Of a DNA stretch of 64,000 nt, positions 1 to 8,351 are shown in pieces (position 1 is the stretch's first letter; each line of letters starts with the position of its first letter). The DNA is from Rhizobium sp. LC145. GTDB taxonomy: Bacteria > Pseudomonadota > Alphaproteobacteria > Rhizobiales > Rhizobiaceae. Both the position numbers and the translations under genes were made by a program. The stretch lies in NCBI RefSeq assembly GCF_001005825.1, contig NZ_LBHV01000003.1:186001-250000 (forward strand), given 5' to 3'. The notes beneath the pieces are model-generated. The model was not told the DNA's origin, did no database searches, and was given only the letters and a program-made list of their open reading frames with translations.

Positions 1-243
1 GTAGGCGCGCAGCAGGAAGATCGCTTCGATGAGGTCGCCGCGCGACTGGCGGACGGCGAGTGCGGCGAGCGGCCGGTCGTAGAGGGAGGCCTCCGCCATC
101 ACGCGGTCGACCGCAAGGCCGAGCTGTTCGACGATCTGCTCGATGGTGACGGAAGGCAGCGTCCGGTCGCCCCGGCGTCGATCGGCAAGCAGCCGATGGG
201 CGTTTCTGATGGCGGTCTCGCCACCCTTGACGGCAACATACAT
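1..243 (-). CDS. phnI: PhnI, C-P lyase core complex subunit (partial, 3' end outside window)
   Basis: The first 81 codons are present; the gene runs off the left edge. The start is the ATG whose complement lies at 241-243. The N-terminus begins MYVAVKGGETAI and continues with an NAHRLLADRRRGD stretch, which is characteristic of PhnI. In known systems PhnI belongs to the PhnGHIJ core that activates alkylphosphonates with ATP before C-P bond cleavage. It starts 3 nt after the phnH stop, so phnG-phnH-phnI form a tight operon read leftward. Only the N-terminal part can be judged, but the match and the context agree. Confidence 0.9.
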   Translation of the reverse strand, partial: MYVAVKGGETAIRNAHRLLADRRRGDRTLPSVTIEQIVEQLGLAVDRVMAEASLYDRPLAALAVRQSRGDLIEAIFLLRAY

Positions 244-246
244 GGC

Positions 247-861
247 TTATTCTCCTGCCCGTGAAGCGGCGATCCTGGTCGTGCGCGGCAGGCACAGGAA
301 ACGGCTGCCGGCCGTCAGCACCGCGTCCACGCCGCGCGGGAAAAGCGCCCGGTTGTCGGCCCAGAGCCGCTGGAAGACTTCCGGCAGCCCGGCGATGGAA
401 ATGGTGGTGGATCTCTGGATGCCGGGTCCTGAAAGCGTGAGGGTCTCGCCGGCATCGAATTCCGCGACTTCTATGATGATCGTCGTGGAGCGGTCCGGGT
501 ATTCCTGCGTGCCGGCCGAGAAGAGCCCGAACGAGGCGATGGTCGCGCCGGCTTCCACGAAGGCGAAGCGGGCCTCGGCCTTTTCCCGGGTGATCGGCGC
601 GCCGGTGTGGAAGCCGATCCAGTTTGCGGCCGGTGATTTCGCAAGCCCGACGCTCAGCCATACGGACGTCTCATGGTCCAGCAGCGTCAGCGCGATGGCG
701 CCGGCGGCCGCGCCGAGCGGCTCCGGCTGCCCCATCGCATCCTCCACGTGGTGGATGCTGCCCGGACGGGCCATGCCGTCCATGAGCTTGCGGAACACGC
801 TTTGGGATTGGAAGACGGGATCGTTGAAGCCGCCGGTTAAAGCTGCGGTCTTTATGTTCAT
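247..861 (-). CDS. phnH: PhnH, C-P lyase core complex subunit
   Basis: This encodes 204 residues, close to the usual PhnH length of about 200. The open frame extends further upstream, but the ATG at 861 overlaps the phnG stop in a TGATG arrangement and gives the family-typical start (MNIKTAALTGGF, then DPVFQSQSVFRKLMDGMARPG at about residues 13-33). PhnH is a subunit of the PhnG2H2I2J2 core complex of phosphonate breakdown in the cytoplasm; it has a PLP-transferase-like fold without being a PLP enzyme. Translational coupling with phnG and the 3-nt gap to phnI support one transcript. Expression is probably controlled by PhnF through the operator upstream of phnG. Confidence 0.92.
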   Translation of the reverse strand: MNIKTAALTGGFNDPVFQSQSVFRKLMDGMARPGSIHHVEDAMGQPEPLGAAAGAIALTLLDHETSVWLSVGLAKSPAANWIGFHTGAPITREKAEARFAFVEAGATIASFGLFSAGTQEYPDRSTTIIIEVAEFDAGETLTLSGPGIQRSTTISIAGLPEVFQRLWADNRALFPRGVDAVLTAGSRFLCLPRTTRIAASRAGE

Positions 862-1328
862 CAGTCCTCTCCCCGTACCATGGTGAAGAAATCGACGCGG
901 GTGGCGGCCGTCTCCTGCGCCTTCCGCTCGTCCTCGGCGGCAAGCCGGGCTTCCGCGGGCGACAGGAGTTCTCTTTCGACGAAATCGCGCGTGCCGGGCT
1001 CCTGCCACAGCGCATCGAAAATGGCGGCGAGCCGGACGGCTTCCTTATTCGTGCCGAGCGCCTGCGCGTGCCCGGCCGTGCCGGAGGCCAGCATCACCGT
1101 CGCGCGGGTTATCGTCGCCTCGCCCAGATTGAAGGGATCGCCGCCGCCGCCGATGCGGCCGCGCACCATTACCAGCCCGGTCTCGGGGCCGCGGATAGGC
1201 TTCGCCTCGGGTTTTTCCGGAAGGGTTTCCCAGGCCGTTCGAAGCTCGCCGGGTGTCGCGCGCGCGAGCAGGCCGACGGTCCGGCGGCGCTCCGCCTGGT
1301 CCGGCCCTGTTTGTTCTGCAATATCCAT
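861..1328 (-). CDS. phnG: PhnG, C-P lyase core complex subunit
   Basis: This is a 155-residue protein, the normal PhnG length. The N-terminus (RRRTVGLLARATPGEL) and the central GGGGDPFNLGEATITRATV region are typical of PhnG. It is the first gene of the leftward phnGHI operon, and its stop overlaps the phnH start. PhnG takes part in the nucleophilic attack that forms the ribose-5-triphosphate-phosphonate intermediate with PhnI, PhnH and PhnL. The divergent regulator phnF starts 83 nt upstream and a strong inverted repeat lies 15 nt before the start codon. Confidence 0.93.
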   Translation of the reverse strand: MDIAEQTGPDQAERRRTVGLLARATPGELRTAWETLPEKPEAKPIRGPETGLVMVRGRIGGGGDPFNLGEATITRATVMLASGTAGHAQALGTNKEAVRLAAIFDALWQEPGTRDFVERELLSPAEARLAAEDERKAQETAATRVDFFTMVRGED

Positions 1329-1343
1329 TGTCAGGTCCTCAAA

Positions 1344-1361
1344 TGTCTATTGATATAGACA
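1344..1361. promoter_or_regulatory. Probable PhnF operator
   Basis: A perfect inverted repeat, TGTCTAT-N4-ATAGACA, lies between the divergent phnG and phnF starts. It resembles the TATAGACA-type half-sites known for GntR/HutC-family PhnF repressors. Its position 15 nt from the phnG start suits repression of phnGHI. The assignment as a PhnF site is inference from position and symmetry. Confidence 0.75.
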
Positions 1362-1370
1362 ACCATACAA

Positions 1371-1387
1371 GTTACTATACTGGTAAC
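1371..1387. repeat. Second inverted repeat in the phnG-phnF intergenic region
   Basis: GTTAC-N7-GTAAC forms a perfect 5-bp dyad ten bases from the putative PhnF operator and 24 nt before the phnF start. It may be a second regulator site or part of the phnF promoter; its sequence differs from the TGTCTAT dyad. Function unknown. Confidence 0.45.
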
Positions 1388-1411
1388 CCGCAAACGTAAC
1401 AAGCATGTGAC

Positions 1412-2152
1412 ATGGACAAGGGACATTCGAACGTTCAACGGCAGAACGGGGTGGCGTTGTGGCGGCAGATCGCCGACCGCATCCGCACCTCGATTGCCAA
1501 TGGCGATTACGACGCGACTGGCAAAGTGCCTCCGGAAATGGCGCTCGCCGCCGAATTCGGGGTCAATCGCCACACCGTGAGAAGCGCGCTTGCCGCGCTG
1601 GCGCAGGAGGGCATCGTCCGCCCCATGCAGGGGCGGGGCACGCTGATCGAGCGCAAGGAGCGGTTGACTTTCCCGATCCGCCGGCGAACTCGCTTCATTG
1701 AGGGGATCGGAGACCAGGCGCGGGAGAAGGAAGGCCTTCTGCTCCATTCCGCCGAGGAGCCTGCCTCTGCCGAGCTTGCCGCCCGCCTGCAAGTTCCGGA
1801 GGGCGCATCGGTGATCCGCCTGGAGATTGTGCGCAAGGCCGATGGCCGGGCCGTTGCGCGCTCGACGGCATGGTTTCCGGCCGAAAGGTTCCGGGGATTG
1901 GAGCAGGCCTATCGCGACAGCGGCTCCATAACCGCCGCTTTCGGAAAGCTCGGCCTGTCGGATTATCTCCGTGCCGCGACCGAGATCACGGCTACCCACG
2001 CGGATAGCGGTGATCTTGCCGATCTCAAATTGTCACCGGGGGCAATCGTGCTGGTGACGCGTGCGCTGAACACGGATACCGAAGGCGTGCCGGTGCAATA
2101 TGCCATCACCCGGTTCGCGGCCGATCGGGTGCAGTTCACGATCGAAAATTGA
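1412..2152 (+). CDS. phnF: PhnF, GntR/HutC-family phosphonate-metabolism regulator
   Basis: This is a 246-residue two-domain regulator. Residues about 12-80 form a GntR winged helix (LWRQIADRIRTSIANGDYDATGKVPPE with the recognition-helix segment FGVNRHTVRSALAALAQEG). Residues about 95-240 form a UTRA effector domain (SVIRLEIVRKADGRAVARST, ending GVPVQYAITRFAADRVQF). It is divergent from phnGHI across 83 nt carrying an inverted repeat, the usual layout for a repressor controlling both directions. No strong Shine-Dalgarno is visible before the ATG. The effector cannot be told from the sequence. Confidence 0.9.
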   Translation: MDKGHSNVQRQNGVALWRQIADRIRTSIANGDYDATGKVPPEMALAAEFGVNRHTVRSALAALAQEGIVRPMQGRGTLIERKERLTFPIRRRTRFIEGIGDQAREKEGLLLHSAEEPASAELAARLQVPEGASVIRLEIVRKADGRAVARSTAWFPAERFRGLEQAYRDSGSITAAFGKLGLSDYLRAATEITATHADSGDLADLKLSPGAIVLVTRALNTDTEGVPVQYAITRFAADRVQFTIEN

Positions 2153-2176
2153 GGAGTGCTCTCGACCAGGGCGCGC

Positions 2177-2812
2177 TCAATGCGCGCCGGACATGTCGCC
2201 GAGAACTTCCTTGGAGGCCACGGTGGAGTCGGCGTTCAGCCTGTAGACCATCGGAACGCCGGTCGCGAGGTTGAGCTTGAGGATCTCCTCCTTGCTCAGC
2301 TTGTCGAGCACCATCACCAGCGAGCGCAGCGAATTGCCGTGTGCGGCGACCAGTACCGTCTCGCCGCGCAGCACGCGGGGCAGGATCTCGGTCAGATAAT
2401 AGGGCCAGACGCGTGCGCCCGTGTCGCGCAGGCTCTCGCCGCCGGGCGGCGGAACGTCATAGGAGCGGCGCCAGATATGCACCTGCTCCTCGCCCCACTT
2501 GGCGCGGGCATCGTCCTTGTTGAGACCGGAGAGATCGCCGTAGTCCCGTTCGTTGAGTGCTTGGTCGCGGATGGTTTCGAGACCGGGCTGGCCGACCTTG
2601 TCGAGCACGATCTTCAGCGTGTCCTCGGCGCGCTTCAGCACGGACGTAAACGCGATGTCGAACTTGATGCCGGTATCGGCAAGCGCCTGTCCGCCGGTTT
2701 CGGCTTCCTGGATGCCGAGCGGCGTGAGGTCCGGGTCACGCCAGCCGGTGAACAGGTTCTTGAGGTTCCATTCGCTCTGGCCGTGGCGAACGAGGACGAG
2801 GGTACCGCTCAT
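2177..2812 (-). CDS. gpmA: 2,3-bisphosphoglycerate-dependent phosphoglycerate mutase
   Basis: The protein has 211 residues and interconverts 3- and 2-phosphoglycerate in glycolysis and gluconeogenesis. The RHG phosphohistidine motif [10 protein letters not shown] is at residues 7-16 with catalytic His10; the [10 protein letters not shown] segment (Glu88) and the second histidine motif AAHGNSLR (about 157-164) are intact. The open frame extends upstream into dapB sequence, but the ATG at 2812, 19 nt after the dapB stop, gives the canonical N-terminus. The protein is shorter than E. coli GpmA, as is usual in rhizobia. It is co-directional with dapB and probably co-transcribed. Confidence 0.95.
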   Translation of the reverse strand: MSGTLVLVRHGQSEWNLKNLFTGWRDPDLTPLGIQEAETGGQALADTGIKFDIAFTSVLKRAEDTLKIVLDKVGQPGLETIRDQALNERDYGDLSGLNKDDARAKWGEEQVHIWRRSYDVPPPGGESLRDTGARVWPYYLTEILPRVLRGETVLVAAHGNSLRSLVMVLDKLSKEEILKLNLATGVPMVYRLNADSTVASKEVLGDMSGAH

Positions 2813-2831
2813 GAAATTCCTCCAGGAAATG

Positions 2832-3653
2832 TCAGTGGGAGAGCCCGAGAACATCGAGCATGGAATAATAACCGGCCTTCTTGTCGCGCGCCCAGAGAGC
2901 CGCCGCAACCGCGCCGCGGGCGAAGATGGAGCGGTCACGCGCGCTGTGCGACAGCGTGACGAGTTCGCCCTCGCCGGCGAGGATGACGGAATGGTCGCCG
3001 ACGACGGAGCCGCCGCGCAGCGTCGCAAAGCCGATGGTACCGGCCTCGCGGGCGCCCGTGTGCCCGTCCCGGACCTTGACCGCATTCGCCGGAAGTTCGA
3101 TCCCGCGCCCCTTGGCGGCCGCTTCGCCCAATAGGAGCGCGGTGCCGGAGGGGGCGTCGACCTTGTGCTTGTGGTGCATCTCGACGACCTCGATATCCCA
3201 TCCCGCCGCGGGCAGGGCGCGGGCGGCCTGTTCGACCAGCACGCCGAGCAGGTTCACCCCGAGGCTCATATTGCCGGACTTGACGACGCGGGCGTGGCGC
3301 GCAGCGGCCTTGATCTTTTCCTCGTCTTCCGCCGAGCAGCCGGTCGTGCCGAGCACGTGCACGATGCGTGCCTGGGCGGCCAGCCCCGCAAAGGCGACGC
3401 TTGCCGCCGGCGCGGTGAAATCGAGCACGCCCTCCGCATGCAGGAAGGCGGCCAGCGGATCGCTGGTCACCGGTACGCCGAGCGGGCCAACGCCTGCAAG
3501 CTCACCGGCATCCTTGCCGATGAAGGGAGAGCCTTCGCGCTCGATGGCGGCATGCAGGATTGCGCCCTCGGTCTCGTGGATGATGCGGATCAGGGTCTGG
3601 CCCATCCGACCGGCGGCGCCGACCACCACGAGTTTCATGTCATTGCCGCTCAT
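2832..3653 (-). CDS. dapB: 4-hydroxy-tetrahydrodipicolinate reductase
   Basis: The 273-residue enzyme catalyses the NAD(P)H-dependent reduction step of the lysine and meso-diaminopimelate pathway. The N-terminal Rossmann motif [13 protein letters not shown] is at about residues 9-21. The substrate-binding and catalytic segment [15 protein letters not shown] is at about residues 157-171. The chosen ATG (3653) gives [10 protein letters not shown]; a second Met at residue 6 is possible. It is followed by gpmA after 19 nt in the same direction, a gene pair common in Rhizobiaceae. Confidence 0.95.
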   Translation of the reverse strand: MSGNDMKLVVVGAAGRMGQTLIRIIHETEGAILHAAIEREGSPFIGKDAGELAGVGPLGVPVTSDPLAAFLHAEGVLDFTAPAASVAFAGLAAQARIVHVLGTTGCSAEDEEKIKAAARHARVVKSGNMSLGVNLLGVLVEQAARALPAAGWDIEVVEMHHKHKVDAPSGTALLLGEAAAKGRGIELPANAVKVRDGHTGAREAGTIGFATLRGGSVVGDHSVILAGEGELVTLSHSARDRSIFARGAVAAALWARDKKAGYYSMLDVLGLSH

Positions 3654-3680
3654 GCGTCATCCCGTTCCTGTAACACCTTG

Positions 3681-5480
3681 TCATGCTCCGGCAAGCTGCC
3701 CGGTTCCGGGCGCCTGCAGGTTGTTGAGGCGAGCGTAAAGACCGTCCTTGCGCTTCGCAAGCGTCTCATGTGTCCCTTCCTCCATCACCCGGCCCTCATG
3801 CATGACGACGATCTTGTCCGCCTTGACGACGGTCGAGAGCCGGTGCGCGATGACGATCACGGTTCTGCCGGTCATGGCCGTCTCCAGCGCCTTTTGCACG
3901 GCGGCTTCCGATTCGTTGTCGAGGGCGGAGGTCGCCTCGTCGAGAAGCAGGATCGGCGCTCTGCGCACCAGCGCGCGGGCGATCGACAGGCGCTGGCGCT
4001 GCCCGCCGGAAAGCGTCACTCCGTTTTCGCCGACCGGCGTGTCATAGCCCTTGGGCTGGGCGAGGATGAAGTCGTGCGCATGCGCCAGTTTCGCGGCTTC
4101 CTCGATTTCCGCGTCCGTCGCATCCGGCCGCCCGTAGCGGATATTGTCGCGGATCGTGCCTTCGAAGAGATAGGGCTGCTGGGAGACATAGGCGAGGCTG
4201 TGCCTGAGCGAGGTTTTGGTGACGGTCGTGATATCCTGCCCGTCGATCAGGATATGGCCCTCAGTGGGGTCATAGAAGCGGGGTATGAGGTTGATGATGG
4301 TGGATTTGCCGGCGCCCGAGGGGCCGACCAGGGCCGTGGTCTTGCCCCCTTCAGCGACGATATCGACCCCCTTCAAGATCGGATCGCCGTTCGCATAGGC
4401 GAAAGCGACACCCTGCAGCTCGATCCTAGCATCGGACACCACGAGGTCCTTCGCATCCGGTTGCTCGCGCTGCTGCGGTTGCAGGTCGAGAAGGGCATAG
4501 ATCATGCGGGCATTCGCGACGGCGCGCTCCATCTGCACCTGCAGTTTTGCGAGCCGTCGCGCCGGATCGTAGGCCATCAGCAGGGCCGTCACGAAGGCAA
4601 AGAAAGCGCCAGGGGGAATATCGTGGTAGATCGAGCGGAAGGCGGCATAGGCGAGCACGCCGGAGATCGCCAGCCCCGCGAAGGTCTCGGTCAGCGGCGC
4701 GGTGCGCTCCGAAAGCCTCGCTATGCGGTTTGCGCGGCCTTCGGCGGCGGTGATGATGGTGTCCACCTTGCTGTTCAGTTCCCGTTCCATCGTGAAGGCC
4801 TTGACGATGGTGATGCCCTGGATCGTCTCCTGCATGGCCCCCAGCACATGGCTGTTGAGATGGACGGCCTCCACCGTCGCCTTGCGCAGTTTCCGGGAAA
4901 CGATGCGTAGCGAATAGATGAGCGCCGGCGCCACGACGAGAATGATCAGCGAAAGAATGGGGTCCTTGCTGATCATGACGCCGATCAGCGCAATCAGCGA
5001 AAGCAGGTCGCGGGCGGTGGAGGTGACGGTAAGATTGAGGACGTCGCGGATGCCGTTGACGTTCTGGCTCACCTGGGCGGCCAGATGAGCCGAGCGAGCC
5101 TCGGCGAAAAAGCCGACCGAAAGCGACATCAAATGGGAATAGAGGCGGCGTTGGTAGCGCGCCACGATATTGTTGCCGATCTTCGAAAGCGTAACGGCCT
5201 GGCCGTAGGTGGCAAGGCCGCGCAGCACGAAGGCGGCGAGAATGCCGCCGCAGATGGCAACCACCACATCGGCGCGTTTGTTGGCGAAAGCCTCGTTCAC
5301 CACGGCTTCCATGATCCAGGCGGTGAAGGCGGTGGTTCCGGCGATCACCACCAGGCAGAAGATCGCGAAGGCATAGCCGGGAATATGATCGCGGCCGTTT
5401 TCGGCAATGATGCGCTTCAGCACGCTGCTGACGGTGCCGGCATCGATCTGGCGTTTCGTCTTCTTGGTCTCGGCTTTCAA
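3681..5480 (-). CDS. MsbA-like fused ABC exporter (permease plus ATPase)
   Basis: This 599-residue half-transporter has an ABC type-1 transmembrane domain (about residues 35-320, about six hydrophobic segments) fused to an ATPase domain (about 350-590). Walker A GPSGAGKST is at 386-394, the signature [15 protein letters not shown] follows, and the Walker B is ILLLDEATSAL with an intact H-loop (IAHRLST). It should work as a homodimer exporting a lipid-like or hydrophobic substrate across the inner membrane; substrate unknown. The start appears to be TTG with an upstream AAGG, since no in-frame ATG precedes the first membrane segment. It lies 105 nt downstream of glk and 27 nt upstream of dapB. 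Confidence 0.88.
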   Translation of the reverse strand: MKAETKKTKRQIDAGTVSSVLKRIIAENGRDHIPGYAFAIFCLVVIAGTTAFTAWIMEAVVNEAFANKRADVVVAICGGILAAFVLRGLATYGQAVTLSKIGNNIVARYQRRLYSHLMSLSVGFFAEARSAHLAAQVSQNVNGIRDVLNLTVTSTARDLLSLIALIGVMISKDPILSLIILVVAPALIYSLRIVSRKLRKATVEAVHLNSHVLGAMQETIQGITIVKAFTMERELNSKVDTIITAAEGRANRIARLSERTAPLTETFAGLAISGVLAYAAFRSIYHDIPPGAFFAFVTALLMAYDPARRLAKLQVQMERAVANARMIYALLDLQPQQREQPDAKDLVVSDARIELQGVAFAYANGDPILKGVDIVAEGGKTTALVGPSGAGKSTIINLIPRFYDPTEGHILIDGQDITTVTKTSLRHSLAYVSQQPYLFEGTIRDNIRYGRPDATDAEIEEAAKLAHAHDFILAQPKGYDTPVGENGVTLSGGQRQRLSIARALVRRAPILLLDEATSALDNESEAAVQKALETAMTGRTVIVIAHRLSTVVKADKIVVMHEGRVMEEGTHETLAKRKDGLYARLNNLQAPGTGQLAGA

Positions 5481-5585
5481 AAAGGCCTTCCCATTCCGGT
5501 TTTACCGTCGGGCGCAATATGACGCGCCGGGCGTCTTAGCCCTTCGACGCGGCTTTTGAAAGCGTCGAGGGCGAGAATCGTCCGA

Positions 5586-6608
5586 TCAGCGCCTCCAGCG
5601 GCGGCCGTCGGTGGAAATGCCGTAGCTCGAGGGCGCGCGGGCATAGCTTGCAAGGCCTGCGGGTGCTGCGAGCGGATGGGTGACGACATAGGTCGGTATG
5701 GTGCGCATCAGTTCGGAATGCGGCGCCTTGTCCTCGAACTGGATACGGAATTCCGGTTTTTTCAGCGCGGTGACGATCTTCTGGGAAATGCCTCCTGCGA
5801 GATAGACGCCGCCGCGCGCCATGAAGATTAGAGCCATGTCGCCCGCCAGACGGCCAAGATAGGTGACGAAGAGCTCGATGGTTTCGGCCGCCTGTCGGTC
5901 GTCGCCGGAGAGGCCGAGCGCCGTCACGTCGGCGGGAATGGCGAGTTTAGGGTCGATGCCGTCGGCAGCGCAGATCGCGCGGTAGATGTTGACCAGACCG
6001 CGCCCGCAGAGGAGCTGCTCGGCGGAAATGCGGCCTTCGATGCGCTCGATATGGGGGAATATCTGGAAATCGCGGTCGGAACGCGGCCCGATATCCACAT
6101 GCCCGCCCTCGCCGGGCACCGGAAACCAGGTGTGCTGGGCATGCACCAGGCCGGCCACGCCAAGTCCGGTGCCGGGCCCGAGGACGACGCGCGAGGCGAG
6201 CTGCGGCTCGCCGCTGTCGCCGATCGGCTCGCGATATTCCGCCGGAAGAGAGGCGACGGCTAGCGCCTGGGCCTCGAAGTCGTTGAGGACCAGCACGTCC
6301 TCGAAGCCGAGCTCGCTGATCATGGCCTTCGGGCGCACGATCCAGTCGCAATTGGTCAGATCGATCTCGTCGCCGTCGATCGGTCCGGCGACGGCGAGGA
6401 TGGCCGATCGCGGCTGCACGGAGGTCGTGTCGAGCACCGTCTTCTGGATCGCCTCGTCTATGGTCGGAAAATCGGCGGTGCGGACATTCGGAAAGTGCCG
6501 GGGTTCGGCATAGGCATCCGTCAGGATGGAGAACCGGGCATTGGTGCCGCCGATATCGCCGATCAGGATTGGGAAGGGAAGATTATCGGTCTTCGAAACG
6601 TCGGCCAT
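5586..6608 (-). CDS. glk: Glucokinase
   Basis: This 340-residue ROK-unrelated bacterial glucokinase (Glk family) phosphorylates glucose with ATP. The N-terminal phosphate-binding motif [14 protein letters not shown] is at about residues 14-27. [14 protein letters not shown] and [11 protein letters not shown] (second phosphate loop) follow, and [14 protein letters not shown] carries the sugar-binding glutamate and histidine. The frame can be opened at a TTG two codons upstream, but the ATG at 6608 gives the standard MADV start and length. It lies 18 nt downstream of mgsA, so the two are probably co-transcribed. Confidence 0.95.
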   Translation of the reverse strand: MADVSKTDNLPFPILIGDIGGTNARFSILTDAYAEPRHFPNVRTADFPTIDEAIQKTVLDTTSVQPRSAILAVAGPIDGDEIDLTNCDWIVRPKAMISELGFEDVLVLNDFEAQALAVASLPAEYREPIGDSGEPQLASRVVLGPGTGLGVAGLVHAQHTWFPVPGEGGHVDIGPRSDRDFQIFPHIERIEGRISAEQLLCGRGLVNIYRAICAADGIDPKLAIPADVTALGLSGDDRQAAETIELFVTYLGRLAGDMALIFMARGGVYLAGGISQKIVTALKKPEFRIQFEDKAPHSELMRTIPTYVVTHPLAAPAGLASYARAPSSYGISTDGRRWRR

Positions 6609-6626
6609 CGGCAAACTCGTGTTGTC

Positions 6627-7001
6627 TCAGTGGAAATCGATCAGTCGCTCGGCCGTGGCGCGATTCAGCGCCATGGGAATATCGTAGACTGTGGCGAGCC
6701 GGGTCAGCGCCTTCACGTCCACATCGTGGGGAAGAGCGCTCAAGGGATCGATAAAGAAGATGAGTATGTCCACCTCGCCGATGGCGATCATTGCGCCGAT
6801 CTGCTGGTCACCGCCGAGCGGGCCGCTCTTCAATCGCGTCACCTCGAGCCCCGGACAGGCTTCCTGCACCCGCCCGCCGGTGGTGCCGGTCGCCACGATG
6901 CGGAAGCGGGAAAGTGCGGCCTGGTGACGGCGGGCGAATTCCGCCATGTCGTCCTTCTTCTCGTCGTGCGCGATCAGCGCTATGCAGGGCTGGGCGGACA
7001 T
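6627..7001 (-). CDS. mgsA: Methylglyoxal synthase
   Basis: The 124-residue protein converts dihydroxyacetone phosphate to methylglyoxal and phosphate, a bypass that relieves sugar-phosphate build-up. Seen in the sequence: [13 protein letters not shown] at residues 7-19 (His12 and Lys15 of the phosphate pocket), the glycine-rich [17 protein letters not shown] with the catalytic Asp65, and [14 protein letters not shown] with His92. The length is slightly shorter than the E. coli enzyme. A longer in-frame reading upstream reads antisense through mepA and is rejected. It precedes glk by 18 nt, tying hexose phosphorylation and overflow protection into one transcript. Confidence 0.93.
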   Translation of the reverse strand: MSAQPCIALIAHDEKKDDMAEFARRHQAALSRFRIVATGTTGGRVQEACPGLEVTRLKSGPLGGDQQIGAMIAIGEVDILIFFIDPLSALPHDVDVKALTRLATVYDIPMALNRATAERLIDFH

Positions 7002-7116
7002 GCGGGGTTCCTCACCGAGAGACGATTTCAATCGTTTGCAGTGGCCTTCTAGCGCGTGCTGCAGCCCTTGGAAAGTGCAAGTGCCGCCGATCGCGTCGGC
7101 GACGCCCGGAGAGGCT

Positions 7117-8169
7117 TCATCGCATCGGCCGCGGCAGCGGAACGGGAACGTTCGCAAGGGCCGCGGGTTCGTCACCGATGATCGCCTCGATGCTTTGCAC
7201 CGGCGCACTCGGCGGCTGTTCTGAGGAAAAGGCCACGGCATCGGTGCCGAAGGTGGCCTCCTCTTCGGGCCGGGCGGGCTCGGCCAGCACGACGGCGCAG
7301 GCCTTCGGCAGGTCGGAGAGGACCACCGGCCGCGGCTTGACCGGTTTCTTGTTCGGATCGGGCTTCGGCTTTGCCCAGGGCTCATCGGTGAACCACCAGG
7401 CGAGCGACTTGTCGCAGCCGTCCCCCTCCGGGACCGGAGCCTGCGCCTTGCAGCCGACGGCATCCGCCGGGCACTTGATGCGGATGTGGAAATGATAGTC
7501 GTGGCCGTAGATCGGGCGCACCTTGCCAAGCGCCGAACGGTCGCCGGTCCAGGTATCGCAGAGCTTTTTCTTGATCGCCGGATTGACGAAGACGCGTTCG
7601 ACTTGCGGATAGCTGGCCGCCAGCATGATCAGCCTGGCGTGCTGCGGTGTCCAGATCGAAGGATCGACCGTCAGGAATTTGTTCTTCGCAAGCATCGATA
7701 TCGCCGAGGTGTCCTCACGCTCGCGGTAACTCAGCTTGCGCTGGGGCATCGGCGTCAGCCAGATATCGGCATCGAGGCCGATCTGGTGTGAGGCGTGGCC
7801 GGTGAGCATCGGACCGCCGCGCGGCTGGGAAATGTCGCCCAGGAGCAGGCCCGGCCAGCCCGCCTTTTCCACGGCATCGCGCGAGAACTGCTCGATCAGC
7901 GCGATCATCTGCGGGTTGCCCCAGCGTCGGTTCCGCGAAAGACGCATCGCCTGCCAGGTTGGTCCGTCGGTCGGGATCGCGACGCCGCCCGCCATGCAGC
8001 CCTTGGAATAGAAGCCGAAGGATTGCGCGTCGGACCTGCTCGGCAACTTCATGCCGCCGAACAATTCCTTGGCCGGTTTTCCTTCCTGCGCCACCGATTG
8101 CCCCGCGAGACTCCCCGAAAGAAGAACGGCCGCCGCCGCCCGCAAAATGATTTTCGATATCAGGTGCAT
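7117..8169 (-). CDS. mepA: Penicillin-insensitive murein endopeptidase (MepA, M74)
   Basis: The 350-residue exported zinc endopeptidase cleaves D-Ala to meso-DAP cross-links in peptidoglycan. A signal peptide spans about residues 1-27 ([21 protein letters not shown]). The zinc and catalytic residues of the family are present: [14 protein letters not shown] at 124-137 (His128, Asp135) and HDYHFHIR at 223-230 (His226/His228). A proline-rich tail of about 100 residues follows the catalytic domain, longer than in E. coli MepA. It is divergent from yejA, 182 nt apart. The pairing with a peptide/muropeptide importer suggests joint action on wall turnover products. Confidence 0.92.
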   Translation of the reverse strand: MHLISKIILRAAAAVLLSGSLAGQSVAQEGKPAKELFGGMKLPSRSDAQSFGFYSKGCMAGGVAIPTDGPTWQAMRLSRNRRWGNPQMIALIEQFSRDAVEKAGWPGLLLGDISQPRGGPMLTGHASHQIGLDADIWLTPMPQRKLSYREREDTSAISMLAKNKFLTVDPSIWTPQHARLIMLAASYPQVERVFVNPAIKKKLCDTWTGDRSALGKVRPIYGHDYHFHIRIKCPADAVGCKAQAPVPEGDGCDKSLAWWFTDEPWAKPKPDPNKKPVKPRPVVLSDLPKACAVVLAEPARPEEEATFGTDAVAFSSEQPPSAPVQSIEAIIGDEPAALANVPVPLPRPMR

Positions 8170-8351
8170 TGTATTCCGCCGTCCCCGGACAAATCACTTC
8201 CCGCCTGTGAATGTATCGTGAAACAGGAATTTGGTGAAACGGAGATCGGCGCAAGGCGATGTTCCGCAATAAAACGGTTGTGAGCGGCCGGCTCCTGTTT
8301 TTTGCCTCCTTTTGCCCTATGCTTCGCTGCAACAAACGAAGACGAAGGGGT

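Noticed and set aside
3165..4910. A 581-codon open frame on the plus strand, antisense to the ABC exporter and dapB
   Set aside because: It is composition-driven: the opposite strand encodes proteins with complete, well-known motifs, and the antisense product has no recognisable domain and no start signal.
5530..5575. CGACGC...GCGTCG inverted repeat downstream of glk as a terminator
   Set aside because: The arms are short and no T-run follows on the glk strand, so read-through into the ABC exporter gene is at least as likely.
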